Source: Moraxellaceae bacterium (GTDB lineage: Bacteria; Pseudomonadota; Gammaproteobacteria; Pseudomonadales; Moraxellaceae). Taken from it: a DNA stretch of 64,000 bases. Of this stretch, positions 19,026-26,787 are shown piece after piece (the first letter of the stretch is position 1; the number at the start of each line of letters is the position of its first letter). The notes under the pieces were generated by a model. That model searched no databases, was not told the origin of the DNA, and saw nothing but the letters and a program-made list of their open reading frames with translations. The stretch covers positions 531,934 to 595,933 of the forward strand of contig JAQZBP010000006.1 in the NCBI GenBank assembly GCA_029237815.1. The letters run 5' to 3'. The translations under genes were made by a program, and so were the position numbers.

Positions 19026-19754
19026 ATGCGTTTCGCGCAATGTTTTGCATTGGCAGCAGTGGTGCTGCCGTCACAGGCAATCGCCCAGTCGATCGTCGCC
19101 GAGCCGGCACAGCGCCCACTTACGGCAGAAGCCGAGGCCGCGTATCTCAAGTCATCCGGCAGCAGCAACCAGGAAACCATCAAGGGCTTCTTCTACACGC
19201 GCTACCTGCGCAATGCCTGGACGTATGAGCTGCGCGCGGAAGGGCTCAATGAGTCGGACCGCATGACCGACCTGCGCACCCGCGAGCGCTATTTCGTCCT
19301 GCAGAAGACGAGCTGGAATTTCACGCCCAAGGATTACCTGTTCATCAAGCCGCAGTTCGAAAAGGACCTGCAGAGCGTTTACGACTATCAGGTGATGATA
19401 TCCGCCGGTTATGGCCATCAGTTCTTCAAAACGGATACCCTGTTCTGGAACGTGGATATCGGCGCCGGCTCGCGCATTAGCCGCATCGAGGCCAATCGCG
19501 AGGTTGAAGACGAGGCGGTTGGCAACCTGGCAACGCGCTTCGAGTGGCAGATTCGCCCTGGCACGCGCTTTACCGAGGTTGCGGCGGCTGACATCGGTGA
19601 AGAAACCACGGTCGTGCGCACGCGCACCGCGCTCGTCTTCTCGATTACCGATGTGCTGGGCCTGTCGCTGAGCTACGACACCAAGCGTGAAAACAGCACG
19701 CCGCGCCTCGACGATTCACTGGTCGCCTTCGGCCTGAACTATCGTCTTAAGTAG
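19026..19754 (+). CDS. DUF481-type outer-membrane protein
   Basis: 242 aa from the ATG at 19026 (GGGAGG upstream; the TTG one codon earlier is ignored). Signal peptide MRFAQCFALAAVVLPSQAIAQ, then a protein rich in alternating beta-strands (KGFFYTRYLRNAWTYELRAE, KDYLFIKPQFEKDLQSVYDY, SISYDTKREN-like ending in GLNYRLK). Alternating aromatic-polar strands and a terminal strand ending in a near-aromatic residue fit a small outer-membrane barrel of the YdiY/DUF481 family. Function is unknown. Its stop overlaps the convergent carbonic anhydrase gene by eight bases. Confidence 0.75.
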   Translation: MRFAQCFALAAVVLPSQAIAQSIVAEPAQRPLTAEAEAAYLKSSGSSNQETIKGFFYTRYLRNAWTYELRAEGLNESDRMTDLRTRERYFVLQKTSWNFTPKDYLFIKPQFEKDLQSVYDYQVMISAGYGHQFFKTDTLFWNVDIGAGSRISRIEANREVEDEAVGNLATRFEWQIRPGTRFTEVAAADIGEETTVVRTRTALVFSITDVLGLSLSYDTKRENSTPRLDDSLVAFGLNYRLK

Positions 19755-20319
19755 CTGTGGGGACGGGCAGCGCGACGCCCTGACCTTCCTGCAGATAGCC
19801 ATCCTTAAGGCGGGCGTAATTGGCCGCCGTGTAGGTAAAGTAGCTGCGTTCCTTGTCGGTGACAGGACGCACGGCCTTCGCGGGACTGCCCATATACACG
19901 TGGCCCGAGGCCAGCACCTTGCCCGGCGGTACGATAGCGCCGGCCCCGAGGATCACCTCGGACTCCACCACGGCACCGTCCATGACCATGGCTTTCATGC
20001 CGATAAGCACGCGGTCGTGGATGGTGCAGCCATGCAGTGTTGCCTGGTGGCCGATCGTGACGTCGCTACCTATGGACAGGGGGAAGCCGTCGGGGTTGTA
20101 GCTGCTGGCGTGGGTGATGTGCAGCACCGCGCCGTCCTGCACGGAAACCCTTTCGCCGATACGGATATGGTGCATGTCGCCACGCACGATGGCGTAGGGC
20201 CAGACCGAGCTGTCCTTGCCGATGACCACGTCGCCGATGATGACGGCCGTGGGGTCCACGAATACACTCTGGTCAATGACAGGCCAGATGCCCTTGTGGG
20301 CGCGGATGGCAGCCACCAT
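19747..20319 (-). CDS. Gamma-class carbonic anhydrase-like protein (left-handed beta-helix)
   Basis: 190 aa from the ATG at 20319 (GGGGAG eight bases upstream); the frame running to 20619 is unsupported extension. Repeated hexapeptides of a left-handed beta-helix are visible (VIIGDVVIGKDSSVWPYAIVRG, VVESEVILGAGAIVPPGKVL). Candidate zinc ligands are in VLHITHASS and TIGHQATLHGCTIHD. Family members (CamH/YrdA/CaiE type) bind zinc as trimers; carbonic anhydrase activity is proven in only some. Convergent with the DUF481 gene (8-bp overlap) and divergent from prlC. Confidence 0.9.
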   Translation of the reverse strand: MVAAIRAHKGIWPVIDQSVFVDPTAVIIGDVVIGKDSSVWPYAIVRGDMHHIRIGERVSVQDGAVLHITHASSYNPDGFPLSIGSDVTIGHQATLHGCTIHDRVLIGMKAMVMDGAVVESEVILGAGAIVPPGKVLASGHVYMGSPAKAVRPVTDKERSYFTYTAANYARLKDGYLQEGQGVALPVPTAT

Positions 20320-20392
20320 ATGTCTCTCTCCCCTGCTGTTGCCGGAAATGCCGCGGGTGCAGCGGCGAGTTGATGTAAACAGGAAGTCCCCC

Positions 20393-22429
20393 ATGAACAA
20401 CCCCCTGCTCGAATCCCATGTCCTGCCGCCCTTCGACCGCATCCAGCCCGAGCACGTCGCACCGGCGATCGATGCCATCCTGAGCGAAAACCGTGCCGCG
20501 ATCGAGCGGCTGGTGCAGCAGGAGCAGGCCCACACGATCAGTTGGGAGAGCGTGCCGGCAGTGATGGAACACCTGCAGGACCGGCTCGACCAGGCGTGGG
20601 CGCCCGTCTCCCATCTCAATGCCGTTATGAACTCCGAGGCCTGGCGTGCCGCCTATAACGAGGCGTTGCCCAAGCTGGCCGCCTATGGTACCGAGCTCGG
20701 GCAGAACGAGGAGCTGTTTCGCGTCTACGAGACGCTGGAAAAAGGGGACGGGTTTGCGCACCTGGCCGCGGCCCAGCAGAAGACCATCCGCAATGCGCTG
20801 CGCGATTTCCGTCTGAGCGGCATCGGCCTGAGCGAGGAAAAAAAGCAGCGCTTCGCGGAAATTGCCGAACGCCTGGCCGAGCTCTGCTCCCGCTTCTCCG
20901 ACAACGTGCTCGACGCCACCCAGGCCTGGGACCTGGTCCTGCCGGACGCCACGCGCCTGGGCGGGCTGCCGGAATCGGCGCTCGGCCTGCTGGCGGCGCT
21001 GGCGCAGCAGAAGGAGCAGGACGGCTTCCGCATCACCCTGGATTTCCCGTCCTATGTCGCGGTGATGATGCATGCCGACGACCGCGCGCTGCGCGAGCAG
21101 GTGTACACGGCGTATGTCACGCGCGCCTCCGACCAGGGGCCGCAGGCCGGCCGCTTCGACAACTCCTCCCTGATCAATGAAATCCTCGCGCTGCGCCACG
21201 AACAGGCGCAATTGCTGGGCTACGCCAGCTTCGCCGAGGTTTCGCTGGTGCCGAAGATGGCGCGCTCGCCGCAGGAGGTCACCGACTTCCTCGACGATCT
21301 GGCAAAGCGCACGCGCCCGGGAGCGCAGAAAGAACTTGCCGAGCTGCGCGAGTTCGCGAAGAACGAGCTCGGCATCGCGGATCTGCAGCCCTGGGACGTG
21401 ACCTACGCCAGCGAGAAGCTCAAGCAGAAAAAATATTCGATCTCGCAGGAAATGCTGCGGCCCTACTTCCCGGCGCCGCGTGTGATTGCCGGCATGCTGA
21501 AGATTGCCGAAACGCTCTACGGACTTTCCATCCGGGAGCGCCATGACAGGGTCACCTGGCATCCTGACGTCACTTACTACGAGATCAGCGAGAACGGAGA
21601 GGTCGTCGCAAGCTTTTACCTGGACCCCTACGCGCGCGCACACAAGCGCGGCGGTGCGTGGATGGCCGACTGTCGTGTGCGCCGCCGCCTCGCGGATGGC
21701 TCGCTGCAGAAGCCGGTGGCCTTCCTGACCTGCAACTTCAATCCGCCGGTCGACGGAAAGCCTGCGCTGCTGACCCATGAGGAGGTCACCACGCTCTTCC
21801 ACGAGTTTGGCCACGGCCTCCACCACATGCTCACGCGCATCGAGGTGGCGGCGGTGTCCGGCATCAATGGCGTGGCCTGGGATGCCGTGGAGCTGCCCAG
21901 CCAGTTCTTCGAGAACTGGTGCTGGGAGCCGGAGCCGCTCGGCCTGATCGCCAGCCACGTGGAAACTGGCGCGCCGCTGCCGAAAGAGCTGCTCGAGAAA
22001 ATGCTGGCGGCAAAAAACTTCCAGTCCGGCCTCATGATGCTGCGTCAGCTCGAGTTCGCGCTTTTCGACATGCGCATCCACGCGCTCGACATGGTGGGCA
22101 CCGGTGACGTGCAGCAGGTCCTGGACGAGGTGCGCCGCACTGTTGCCGTCATCCAGCCGCCGGCGTTCAACCGCTTCCAGCACAGCTTCAGTCATATCTT
22201 CGCGGGCGGCTATGCCGCGGGCTACTACAGCTACAAGTGGGCGGAGGTGCTGTCCTCCGACGCGTTCTCGCTGTTCGAGGAAGAGGGCGTGATGAATGCG
22301 GAAATCGGCCGCAGCTTCCGCGAGACCATCCTGGCGCAGGGCGGCAGCCGCGACGCGCTGGAGTTGTTCGTGGAGTTCCGTGGCCGTGAGCCGAAGGTGG
22401 ACGCCCTGCTCCGCCATTCGGGCCTTTGA
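20393..22429 (+). CDS. prlC: Oligopeptidase A (M3 metallopeptidase)
   Basis: 678 aa from the ATG at 20393, matching the roughly 680-aa family length; sequence upstream in frame is not conserved. The zinc site FHEFGHGLHHMLT (HExxH, about residues 465-477) and downstream ELPSQFFENWCWEP (third ligand region) are intact. MGTGDVQ-like and YAAGYYSYKWAEVLSSDAFSLF near the C-terminus are typical of M3A enzymes. It is a cytoplasmic zinc peptidase that degrades peptides, including signal-peptide fragments. Followed 31 bases later by a small zinc-ribbon gene in the same direction. Confidence 0.95.
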   Translation: MNNPLLESHVLPPFDRIQPEHVAPAIDAILSENRAAIERLVQQEQAHTISWESVPAVMEHLQDRLDQAWAPVSHLNAVMNSEAWRAAYNEALPKLAAYGTELGQNEELFRVYETLEKGDGFAHLAAAQQKTIRNALRDFRLSGIGLSEEKKQRFAEIAERLAELCSRFSDNVLDATQAWDLVLPDATRLGGLPESALGLLAALAQQKEQDGFRITLDFPSYVAVMMHADDRALREQVYTAYVTRASDQGPQAGRFDNSSLINEILALRHEQAQLLGYASFAEVSLVPKMARSPQEVTDFLDDLAKRTRPGAQKELAELREFAKNELGIADLQPWDVTYASEKLKQKKYSISQEMLRPYFPAPRVIAGMLKIAETLYGLSIRERHDRVTWHPDVTYYEISENGEVVASFYLDPYARAHKRGGAWMADCRVRRRLADGSLQKPVAFLTCNFNPPVDGKPALLTHEEVTTLFHEFGHGLHHMLTRIEVAAVSGINGVAWDAVELPSQFFENWCWEPEPLGLIASHVETGAPLPKELLEKMLAAKNFQSGLMMLRQLEFALFDMRIHALDMVGTGDVQQVLDEVRRTVAVIQPPAFNRFQHSFSHIFAGGYAAGYYSYKWAEVLSSDAFSLFEEEGVMNAEIGRSFRETILAQGGSRDALELFVEFRGREPKVDALLRHSGL

Positions 22430-22460
22430 AGCGCCCTCGGGCCCGCAGGGAAGCATCGGC

Positions 22461-22676
22461 ATGATTCGCAAGCAGTTCATTGCCGGCGCGCGCTGCCCGG
22501 CCTGCAATGTCGAGGATCGTATCCGGCTCTGCCGCGAGGCGGACCGCGAGTGGATCGAGTGCGTGGCCTGCGGCTATGCGAGCGACACGCCGCAGGCACC
22601 CGAGCATCCGCAGGAAGAGCGGACCGAACCCGAGGTCGGGATCGTGCGCCTGCCCGCGGATCCGCCGCGAAAATAA
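22461..22676 (+). CDS. Small zinc-ribbon protein, YheV family
   Basis: 71 aa from the ATG at 22461. Two CxxC knuckles (RCPACN at 11-16 and CVACGY at 33-38) with an intervening RIRLCREADREWIECV match the YheV/DUF2387 metal-binding family. The tail is acidic and unconserved. Function is unknown; a metal- or nucleic-acid-binding ribbon is implied. Directly downstream of prlC, so probably cotranscribed, and closed by the terminator at 22688. Confidence 0.85.
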   Translation: MIRKQFIAGARCPACNVEDRIRLCREADREWIECVACGYASDTPQAPEHPQEERTEPEVGIVRLPADPPRK

Positions 22677-22687
22677 TCGGCACCCAG

Positions 22688-22724
22688 AAAATGAAAATGC
22701 CCGCGACCGCGGGCATTTTCATTT
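22688..22724. terminator. Bidirectional intrinsic terminator
   Basis: AATGAAAATGCCCGCG / CGCGGGCATTTTCATT hairpin between the yheV-like gene and the convergent znuB stop. A- and T-rich flanks on both strands serve both transcripts. Confidence 0.85.
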
Positions 22725-22736
22725 CCGTCGCGTGAC

Positions 22737-23540
22737 TTACGGCGTGTCAGCCAGGCGCTGCGGCAGCAGTGTCACAAGCGCGAAGCCCGACGCCGCGGCC
22801 ACCACGATGGCCGGGCCCAGCGGCAAATCCCAGCGCAGGCTGCCGGCAAGGCCGGCGAGCACGGCCAGCATGCCGGTGACGCTCGCCAGCAGCGCCATCT
22901 GCTCCGGTGTGCGTGCCAGGCGCCGTGCCGCGGCGGCCGGAATGATCAGCAGCGCCGTGATCAGCAGCACGCCGACGACTTTCATCGCGGCCGTCACGGT
23001 CAGCGCCACCAGCAGCAACAGCAGCAGGCGCTGGCGGTGCACGGCGATGCCGTCCACCGCCGCGAGTTCCTCGTTGATGGCGCAGAGCAGCAGGGGCCGC
23101 CATTGCCAGAGCAGCAGGCCGAGAATGGCGGCGACACCCGCCAGCAGCAGCGGCAGGTCCGCCGTCGTCACGCTGAGCAGGTCACCGAAGAGCAGCGCCA
23201 TCACGTCGATGCGCTGGTCCTCGAAAAAGCCGAGCACGATCAGGCCGAGGCTGAGCGATGTCGTCGAGAGCAGCACCAGCAGCGTGTCGGTGGCGAGCTC
23301 GGGGCGGCGCAGCAGCAGGCCGAGCAGCAGCGCCACGATCAGGCAGACCAGGCTGATGCCGACCCAGCCGGGCACGGCCAGCAGGAAACTGAGGCCGAGG
23401 CCGAGCAGTGCGGCATGCGAGAGGCTGTCGCCGAAATAGGCGAGACGCCGCCATACCAGCAGCGATCCCAGGGGGCCGGCGACGAGCGCCACCAGCAGGC
23501 CGGCGGCGAGTGCCGGCCAGAGCAGCTCAATGATGCTCAT
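22737..23540 (-). CDS. znuB: Zinc ABC transporter, permease ZnuB
   Basis: 267 aa, almost wholly hydrophobic with about eight membrane segments. [21 protein letters not shown] (about 33-54) is the conserved cytoplasmic coupling motif of metal-type ABC-3 permeases. It starts at the ATG at 23540, inside the 3' end of znuC (14-bp overlap), so translation is coupled. Imports Zn2+ with ZnuC and ZnuA. Last gene of zur-znuC-znuB on the minus strand. Confidence 0.93.
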   Translation of the reverse strand: MSIIELLWPALAAGLLVALVAGPLGSLLVWRRLAYFGDSLSHAALLGLGLSFLLAVPGWVGISLVCLIVALLLGLLLRRPELATDTLLVLLSTTSLSLGLIVLGFFEDQRIDVMALLFGDLLSVTTADLPLLLAGVAAILGLLLWQWRPLLLCAINEELAAVDGIAVHRQRLLLLLLVALTVTAAMKVVGVLLITALLIIPAAAARRLARTPEQMALLASVTGMLAVLAGLAGSLRWDLPLGPAIVVAAASGFALVTLLPQRLADTP

Positions 23541-24279
23541 GATTGCAGACCTCGCCATGCGCATCGTGACGGTGGTCGTGATGGTGGCTGTAGATCGCCA
23601 GCCCGCGCCCGCCCTGTGCGCCGAACAGACGCAGGTACTCGGGATGCGCGCTCACCGACTCCGGATGGCCCTCGCAGCACACGTGACGGTTCAGGCAGAG
23701 CACGTGGTCGGTGGCCGCCATCACCAGGTGCAGGTCGTGCGACACCATCAGCACGCCGCAGCCGCGGCGGGCGCGCACGGCGGCGATCAGGTTGTAAAGC
23801 TCCTCCTGTCCCGTGATGTCGACACCCTGAGCGGGTTCGTCGAGCACCAGCAACTCCGGCTCGCGCAGCAGGGCGCGCGCCAGCAGCACGCGCTGCAGCT
23901 CGCCGCCGGACAGCCGCGTCACGGGCGTGTCGATGACGTGCGCGGCGCCGACTTCCTGGAGCGACTGCGCCAGCAGCGCCGGCGCCACGCCCGGCCGGGC
24001 CAGCGTGAGGAAGCGCCGCACATTGAGCGGGAGCGATTCATTGAGGCCCAGTTGCTGCGGCATATAGCCGATACGCAGCCCGGGCTTCACCTGGCGGTGG
24101 CCGCTGTCGGGCGCCATCAGGCCGAGCGCGATGCGTACCAGCGAGGTCTTGCCGGCGCCGTTGGGGCCGATGACGGTGAGAATCTCGCCGGCGTTCAGGG
24201 TGAGGCTGACATCCTGCAGCACCGGGCGTCCGCCGCGGTGCAGGCCGATGCCGGCAAGCGAGAGCAGGGGCGAGGCCAT
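23527..24279 (-). CDS. znuC: Zinc ABC transporter, ATP-binding protein ZnuC with a His-rich tail
   Basis: 250 aa from the ATG at 24279; the longer open frame upstream overlaps zur and is not coding. Walker [13 protein letters not shown] (about 38-49), ABC signature [15 protein letters not shown], Walker [14 protein letters not shown] and switch His VSHDLHL are all intact. The last 22 residues are very rich in His ([20 protein letters not shown]), a likely zinc-buffering or sensing tail. Two bases after the zur stop and overlapping znuB, hence one transcript zur-znuC-znuB, expected to be repressed by Zur with zinc. Confidence 0.94.
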   Translation of the reverse strand: MASPLLSLAGIGLHRGGRPVLQDVSLTLNAGEILTVIGPNGAGKTSLVRIALGLMAPDSGHRQVKPGLRIGYMPQQLGLNESLPLNVRRFLTLARPGVAPALLAQSLQEVGAAHVIDTPVTRLSGGELQRVLLARALLREPELLVLDEPAQGVDITGQEELYNLIAAVRARRGCGVLMVSHDLHLVMAATDHVLCLNRHVCCEGHPESVSAHPEYLRLFGAQGGRGLAIYSHHHDHRHDAHGEVCNHEHH

Positions 24280-24281
24280 GG

Positions 24282-24761
24282 TCAGTCCTTGCGGCAGCGG
24301 CGGCAGCGGCCGGTCAGTTCGAGGGTCTGGCTCAGCACTTCGAAGTCGGCGTCGCGGGCGGCGGCGTCGACTGCCTTGCCGAGGGCACGCGGGTCCAGGA
24401 TTTCCTCCGCATTGCCGCAGGCCTCGCAGAGCAGGAAGTAGCCGGCGTGGGCGGCGCCCGGGTGCGAGCAGCCGATGAAGGCGTTGCGCGAGGCGATCCG
24501 GTGCACCAGCTTCTGCTCCAGCAGGAACTCCAGCGCGCGGTAGACGGTGGGCGGCGCCGGCTTGTGCCCCTCGGCCGTCAGCCGGTCCAAGATCTCGTAG
24601 GCGCCGAGCGGCTGGTGGCTGTCCCAGACCAGCTCCAGCACACGCCGGCGCAGCGGGGTCAGACGGGCACCACTCTTCTCGCACAGACGCTCGGCGGCCG
24701 AGAGGGCATCGTGTACGCAGTGGCTGTGGTCGTGCGGATGGAAGGCCGGGGCGGAGGTCAT
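24282..24761 (-). CDS. zur: Zinc uptake regulator Zur (Fur family)
   Basis: 159 aa from the ATG at 24761. A His-rich N-terminus ([11 protein letters not shown]) precedes the Fur-type winged helix [21 protein letters not shown] and [16 protein letters not shown]. The metal-binding and dimer domain has [13 protein letters not shown] and ends [10 protein letters not shown], giving the two CxxC pairs of a structural zinc site. Represses zinc uptake genes when zinc is sufficient. Divergent from znuA; the probable Zur box at 24781-24801 sits between them, so it is likely autoregulated together with znuCB. Confidence 0.93.
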   Translation of the reverse strand: MTSAPAFHPHDHSHCVHDALSAAERLCEKSGARLTPLRRRVLELVWDSHQPLGAYEILDRLTAEGHKPAPPTVYRALEFLLEQKLVHRIASRNAFIGCSHPGAAHAGYFLLCEACGNAEEILDPRALGKAVDAAARDADFEVLSQTLELTGRCRRCRKD

Positions 24762-24780
24762 GCGGGGCTCGGGACAAATG

Positions 24781-24801
24781 AGATGCAACAATATAACATC
24801 T
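24781..24801. promoter_or_regulatory. Probable Zur box between zur and znuA
   Basis: AGATGCAACA-A-TATAACATCT is an imperfect inverted repeat (seven of ten arm positions pair) that resembles the gammaproteobacterial Zur consensus with ATGTTATA / TATAACAT cores. It is AT-rich in a GC-rich region and is centred between the divergent zur and znuA starts, so one bound dimer pair could shut both promoters. Confidence 0.75.
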
Positions 24802-24834
24802 GCGCCCCCTCGTCGCAGCCACGGGTTCCCAGCG

Positions 24835-25707
24835 ATGCGCCTGCCTGCCTTGCTCCTGCTGTCCCTGCTCTGCTCCCTGTCCCAGGCGGCGGAAGTGCTG
24901 GCCAGCATCCGTCCGCTGGCGCTGATTGCCGCCGCCGTCACCGACGGGCAGGGAGGGCGTGTCAGCCAGCTCGTGCCGGCGGGCGCCTCCTCGCACCACT
25001 ACCAGCCCCGTCCTTCGGATCGCCTGGCGCTGGCGCGAGCGGATGTCGTGCTCTGGATCGGCCCTGCGCATGAGCGCTTCCTGACCCGCATGCTGGCGGC
25101 GAGCCCGAATGTGCTGACAGCGCAGTCACTGCCCGGCATCAGCCGCAAGCTGCAGCGCCGTCCCAACGGTGACGGCGCCATCGCCGGCACGGTGGATCCC
25201 CACCTCTGGCTGGAACCGGACAATGCAGTGGTGATTGCCCGAGCCCTGGCCGAGGCGCTGGCCCGGCGGGAGCCCGCCCAGGCCGAGGCCTATCGCAAGA
25301 ATGCCGCCGCCTTCGCCAACCGCATGGCCACCTTCAAGGCCAGCCAGGCGGTGCGCTTCCAGGGCCTGCCGTCGCGGTCCTTCGTCGCCTACCACGACGC
25401 CTACCAGTACATCGAGCCGATGCTCGGGCTGAACTTCCGCGGTAGCCTGCTGCAGAGCCCCGAGAGCAAGCCGGGCGCCAAGCATTTCCTGCTGATGTCG
25501 CAGCGCATCCGCCAGGAAGGCATCTTCTGCTTCCTCGGCGAGCCGGGCTTCGACAAGGCGCTGGCGAAGCATGTCTTCAACGGGCGGCCGACCAATCCGG
25601 TCGAGGTGGATGAGCTCTTCACGAAAGCGCCGCTTGATGCCGTCGGCTTCGAGGCCGGCCTGCTGCAGATGACGGACGCCATCCACGGCTGCCTCGGCGG
25701 CAAATAA
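24835..25707 (+). CDS. znuA: Zinc ABC transporter, periplasmic binding protein ZnuA
   Basis: 290 aa from the ATG at 24835. Signal peptide [20 protein letters not shown]. Zinc-ligand regions are visible: [11 protein letters not shown] (first His), [13 protein letters not shown] (second His) and [12 protein letters not shown] (third His). It captures Zn2+ and delivers it to ZnuB. Unlike many enterobacterial ZnuA proteins there is no long His/Asp-rich loop: only a short [10 protein letters not shown] linker sits there, while ZnuC carries a His-rich tail instead. Divergent from zur across the Zur box. Confidence 0.93.
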   Translation: MRLPALLLLSLLCSLSQAAEVLASIRPLALIAAAVTDGQGGRVSQLVPAGASSHHYQPRPSDRLALARADVVLWIGPAHERFLTRMLAASPNVLTAQSLPGISRKLQRRPNGDGAIAGTVDPHLWLEPDNAVVIARALAEALARREPAQAEAYRKNAAAFANRMATFKASQAVRFQGLPSRSFVAYHDAYQYIEPMLGLNFRGSLLQSPESKPGAKHFLLMSQRIRQEGIFCFLGEPGFDKALAKHVFNGRPTNPVEVDELFTKAPLDAVGFEAGLLQMTDAIHGCLGGK

Positions 25708-25715
25708 GCCGCGGC

Positions 25716-26663
25716 TCACGCCTCCAGCAGCTTTTGCGCCAGCAGGCGCATCTCCGACGGATCCTTCTCCAGCACGTGCTCGCCGCCGCGGTTCTCGCGG
25801 CGGTTGCGCGCGCCGATGTCCAGCCGCGACAGCCAGAAACGCATCGCCGCCACGGCGAGGAAGACCGGCAGCGCTTCGCGTTCGCAGGCCAGCAGCGGCC
25901 GGGCCGTCTCATAGCCCTCGAGGAAGGCGGCGCGCCGCGCGGCATCGGGCGTGGCCGACGGCCACTGGCGACAGAAATCGTTGATCGTGATGGCGATGTC
26001 CAGCAGCAGCTGGTCGTGGCAGACCTCGGAAAAGTCCAGCACCGCGGTCACGGTGTCGTCGACGAAGAGCGTGTTGTCGCGGAACAGGTCGCCATGGATG
26101 AGGCCGGTGGGCAGGTCCGGATACTGCGCGCAGATGTCGGCGTGGCGCGCGAGGATGCGCGTCAGCAGCGTGCGCTCATCGGGCGGCAGTTGTGGCTGCC
26201 AGTGCTGCGCAAGCCCGCGCCACCAGGCAGCGCCATGCGCGTTGGCGCGCTCCAGCGGATAGTCCTGCAGCGCCACGTGCAGGTGCGCGAGGGTCGTGCC
26301 CATGGCGCGGCACTGCGCCGCATCCGGCGTCTCGGGGTGGCGGCCCGGCAGTCGCGGCGCGAGCTGAGCCGGCTTGCCGGCGAGCAGGCCGAGGTAGAGC
26401 CCGGCACCGTTTTGCAGCGGCGTCGCTACCGGCACACCGCAGGTCTCCAGGTGCGACAGCAGGGGGCCCAGCACGCCGGCTTCCGCGGCGGGCAGCTCCT
26501 CGAACAGCGTCAGCACGAGTTCGCGCCCGTCGACGAGCTGCACGAAGTAGTTGCTGTTCTCGATGCCGCCCCGGATGGGGGAAAAAGAGCCGAGCGGCGG
26601 TAGCGCGTACTCGTCCAGGAAGGACTGGATCTGGGCGGCATCGAGCATCGTGTAGGCGGACAT
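25716..26663 (-). CDS. thrB: Homoserine kinase, type II (ThrB/choline-kinase-like fold)
   Basis: 315 aa from the ATG at 26663 (GGGA upstream). Protein-kinase-like phosphotransferase: the N-lobe has RGGIENSNYFVQLVDGRELVLTLFE, and the catalytic segment GLIHGDLFRDNTLFVDD (HGDLxxxN, about 192-208) is followed by AVLDFSEVCHDQLLLDIA with the metal-binding Asp. Length and motifs match the ThrB type found in pseudomonads and related bacteria, which phosphorylates homoserine in threonine synthesis. Convergent with znuA and divergent from polA, a neighbourhood seen elsewhere in gammaproteobacteria. Confidence 0.9.
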   Translation of the reverse strand: MSAYTMLDAAQIQSFLDEYALPPLGSFSPIRGGIENSNYFVQLVDGRELVLTLFEELPAAEAGVLGPLLSHLETCGVPVATPLQNGAGLYLGLLAGKPAQLAPRLPGRHPETPDAAQCRAMGTTLAHLHVALQDYPLERANAHGAAWWRGLAQHWQPQLPPDERTLLTRILARHADICAQYPDLPTGLIHGDLFRDNTLFVDDTVTAVLDFSEVCHDQLLLDIAITINDFCRQWPSATPDAARRAAFLEGYETARPLLACEREALPVFLAVAAMRFWLSRLDIGARNRRENRGGEHVLEKDPSEMRLLAQKLLEA

Positions 26664-26787
26664 GGGCGCATTCCCGGCAGCATCAGGCCTGATCATAGCA
26701 ACTGCCGCGCGCGCCGGCCCGGCTGGCGACACTGCCGGCGTTCTGCGCTACCCTGCCCCGACGTTTTTCCGGATCGCCATTGCCGCC

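Noticed and set aside
20273..22507. 744-codon open frame antisense to prlC
   Set aside because: Mirror frame of a strongly conserved peptidase in GC-rich DNA; no domain or start signal of its own.
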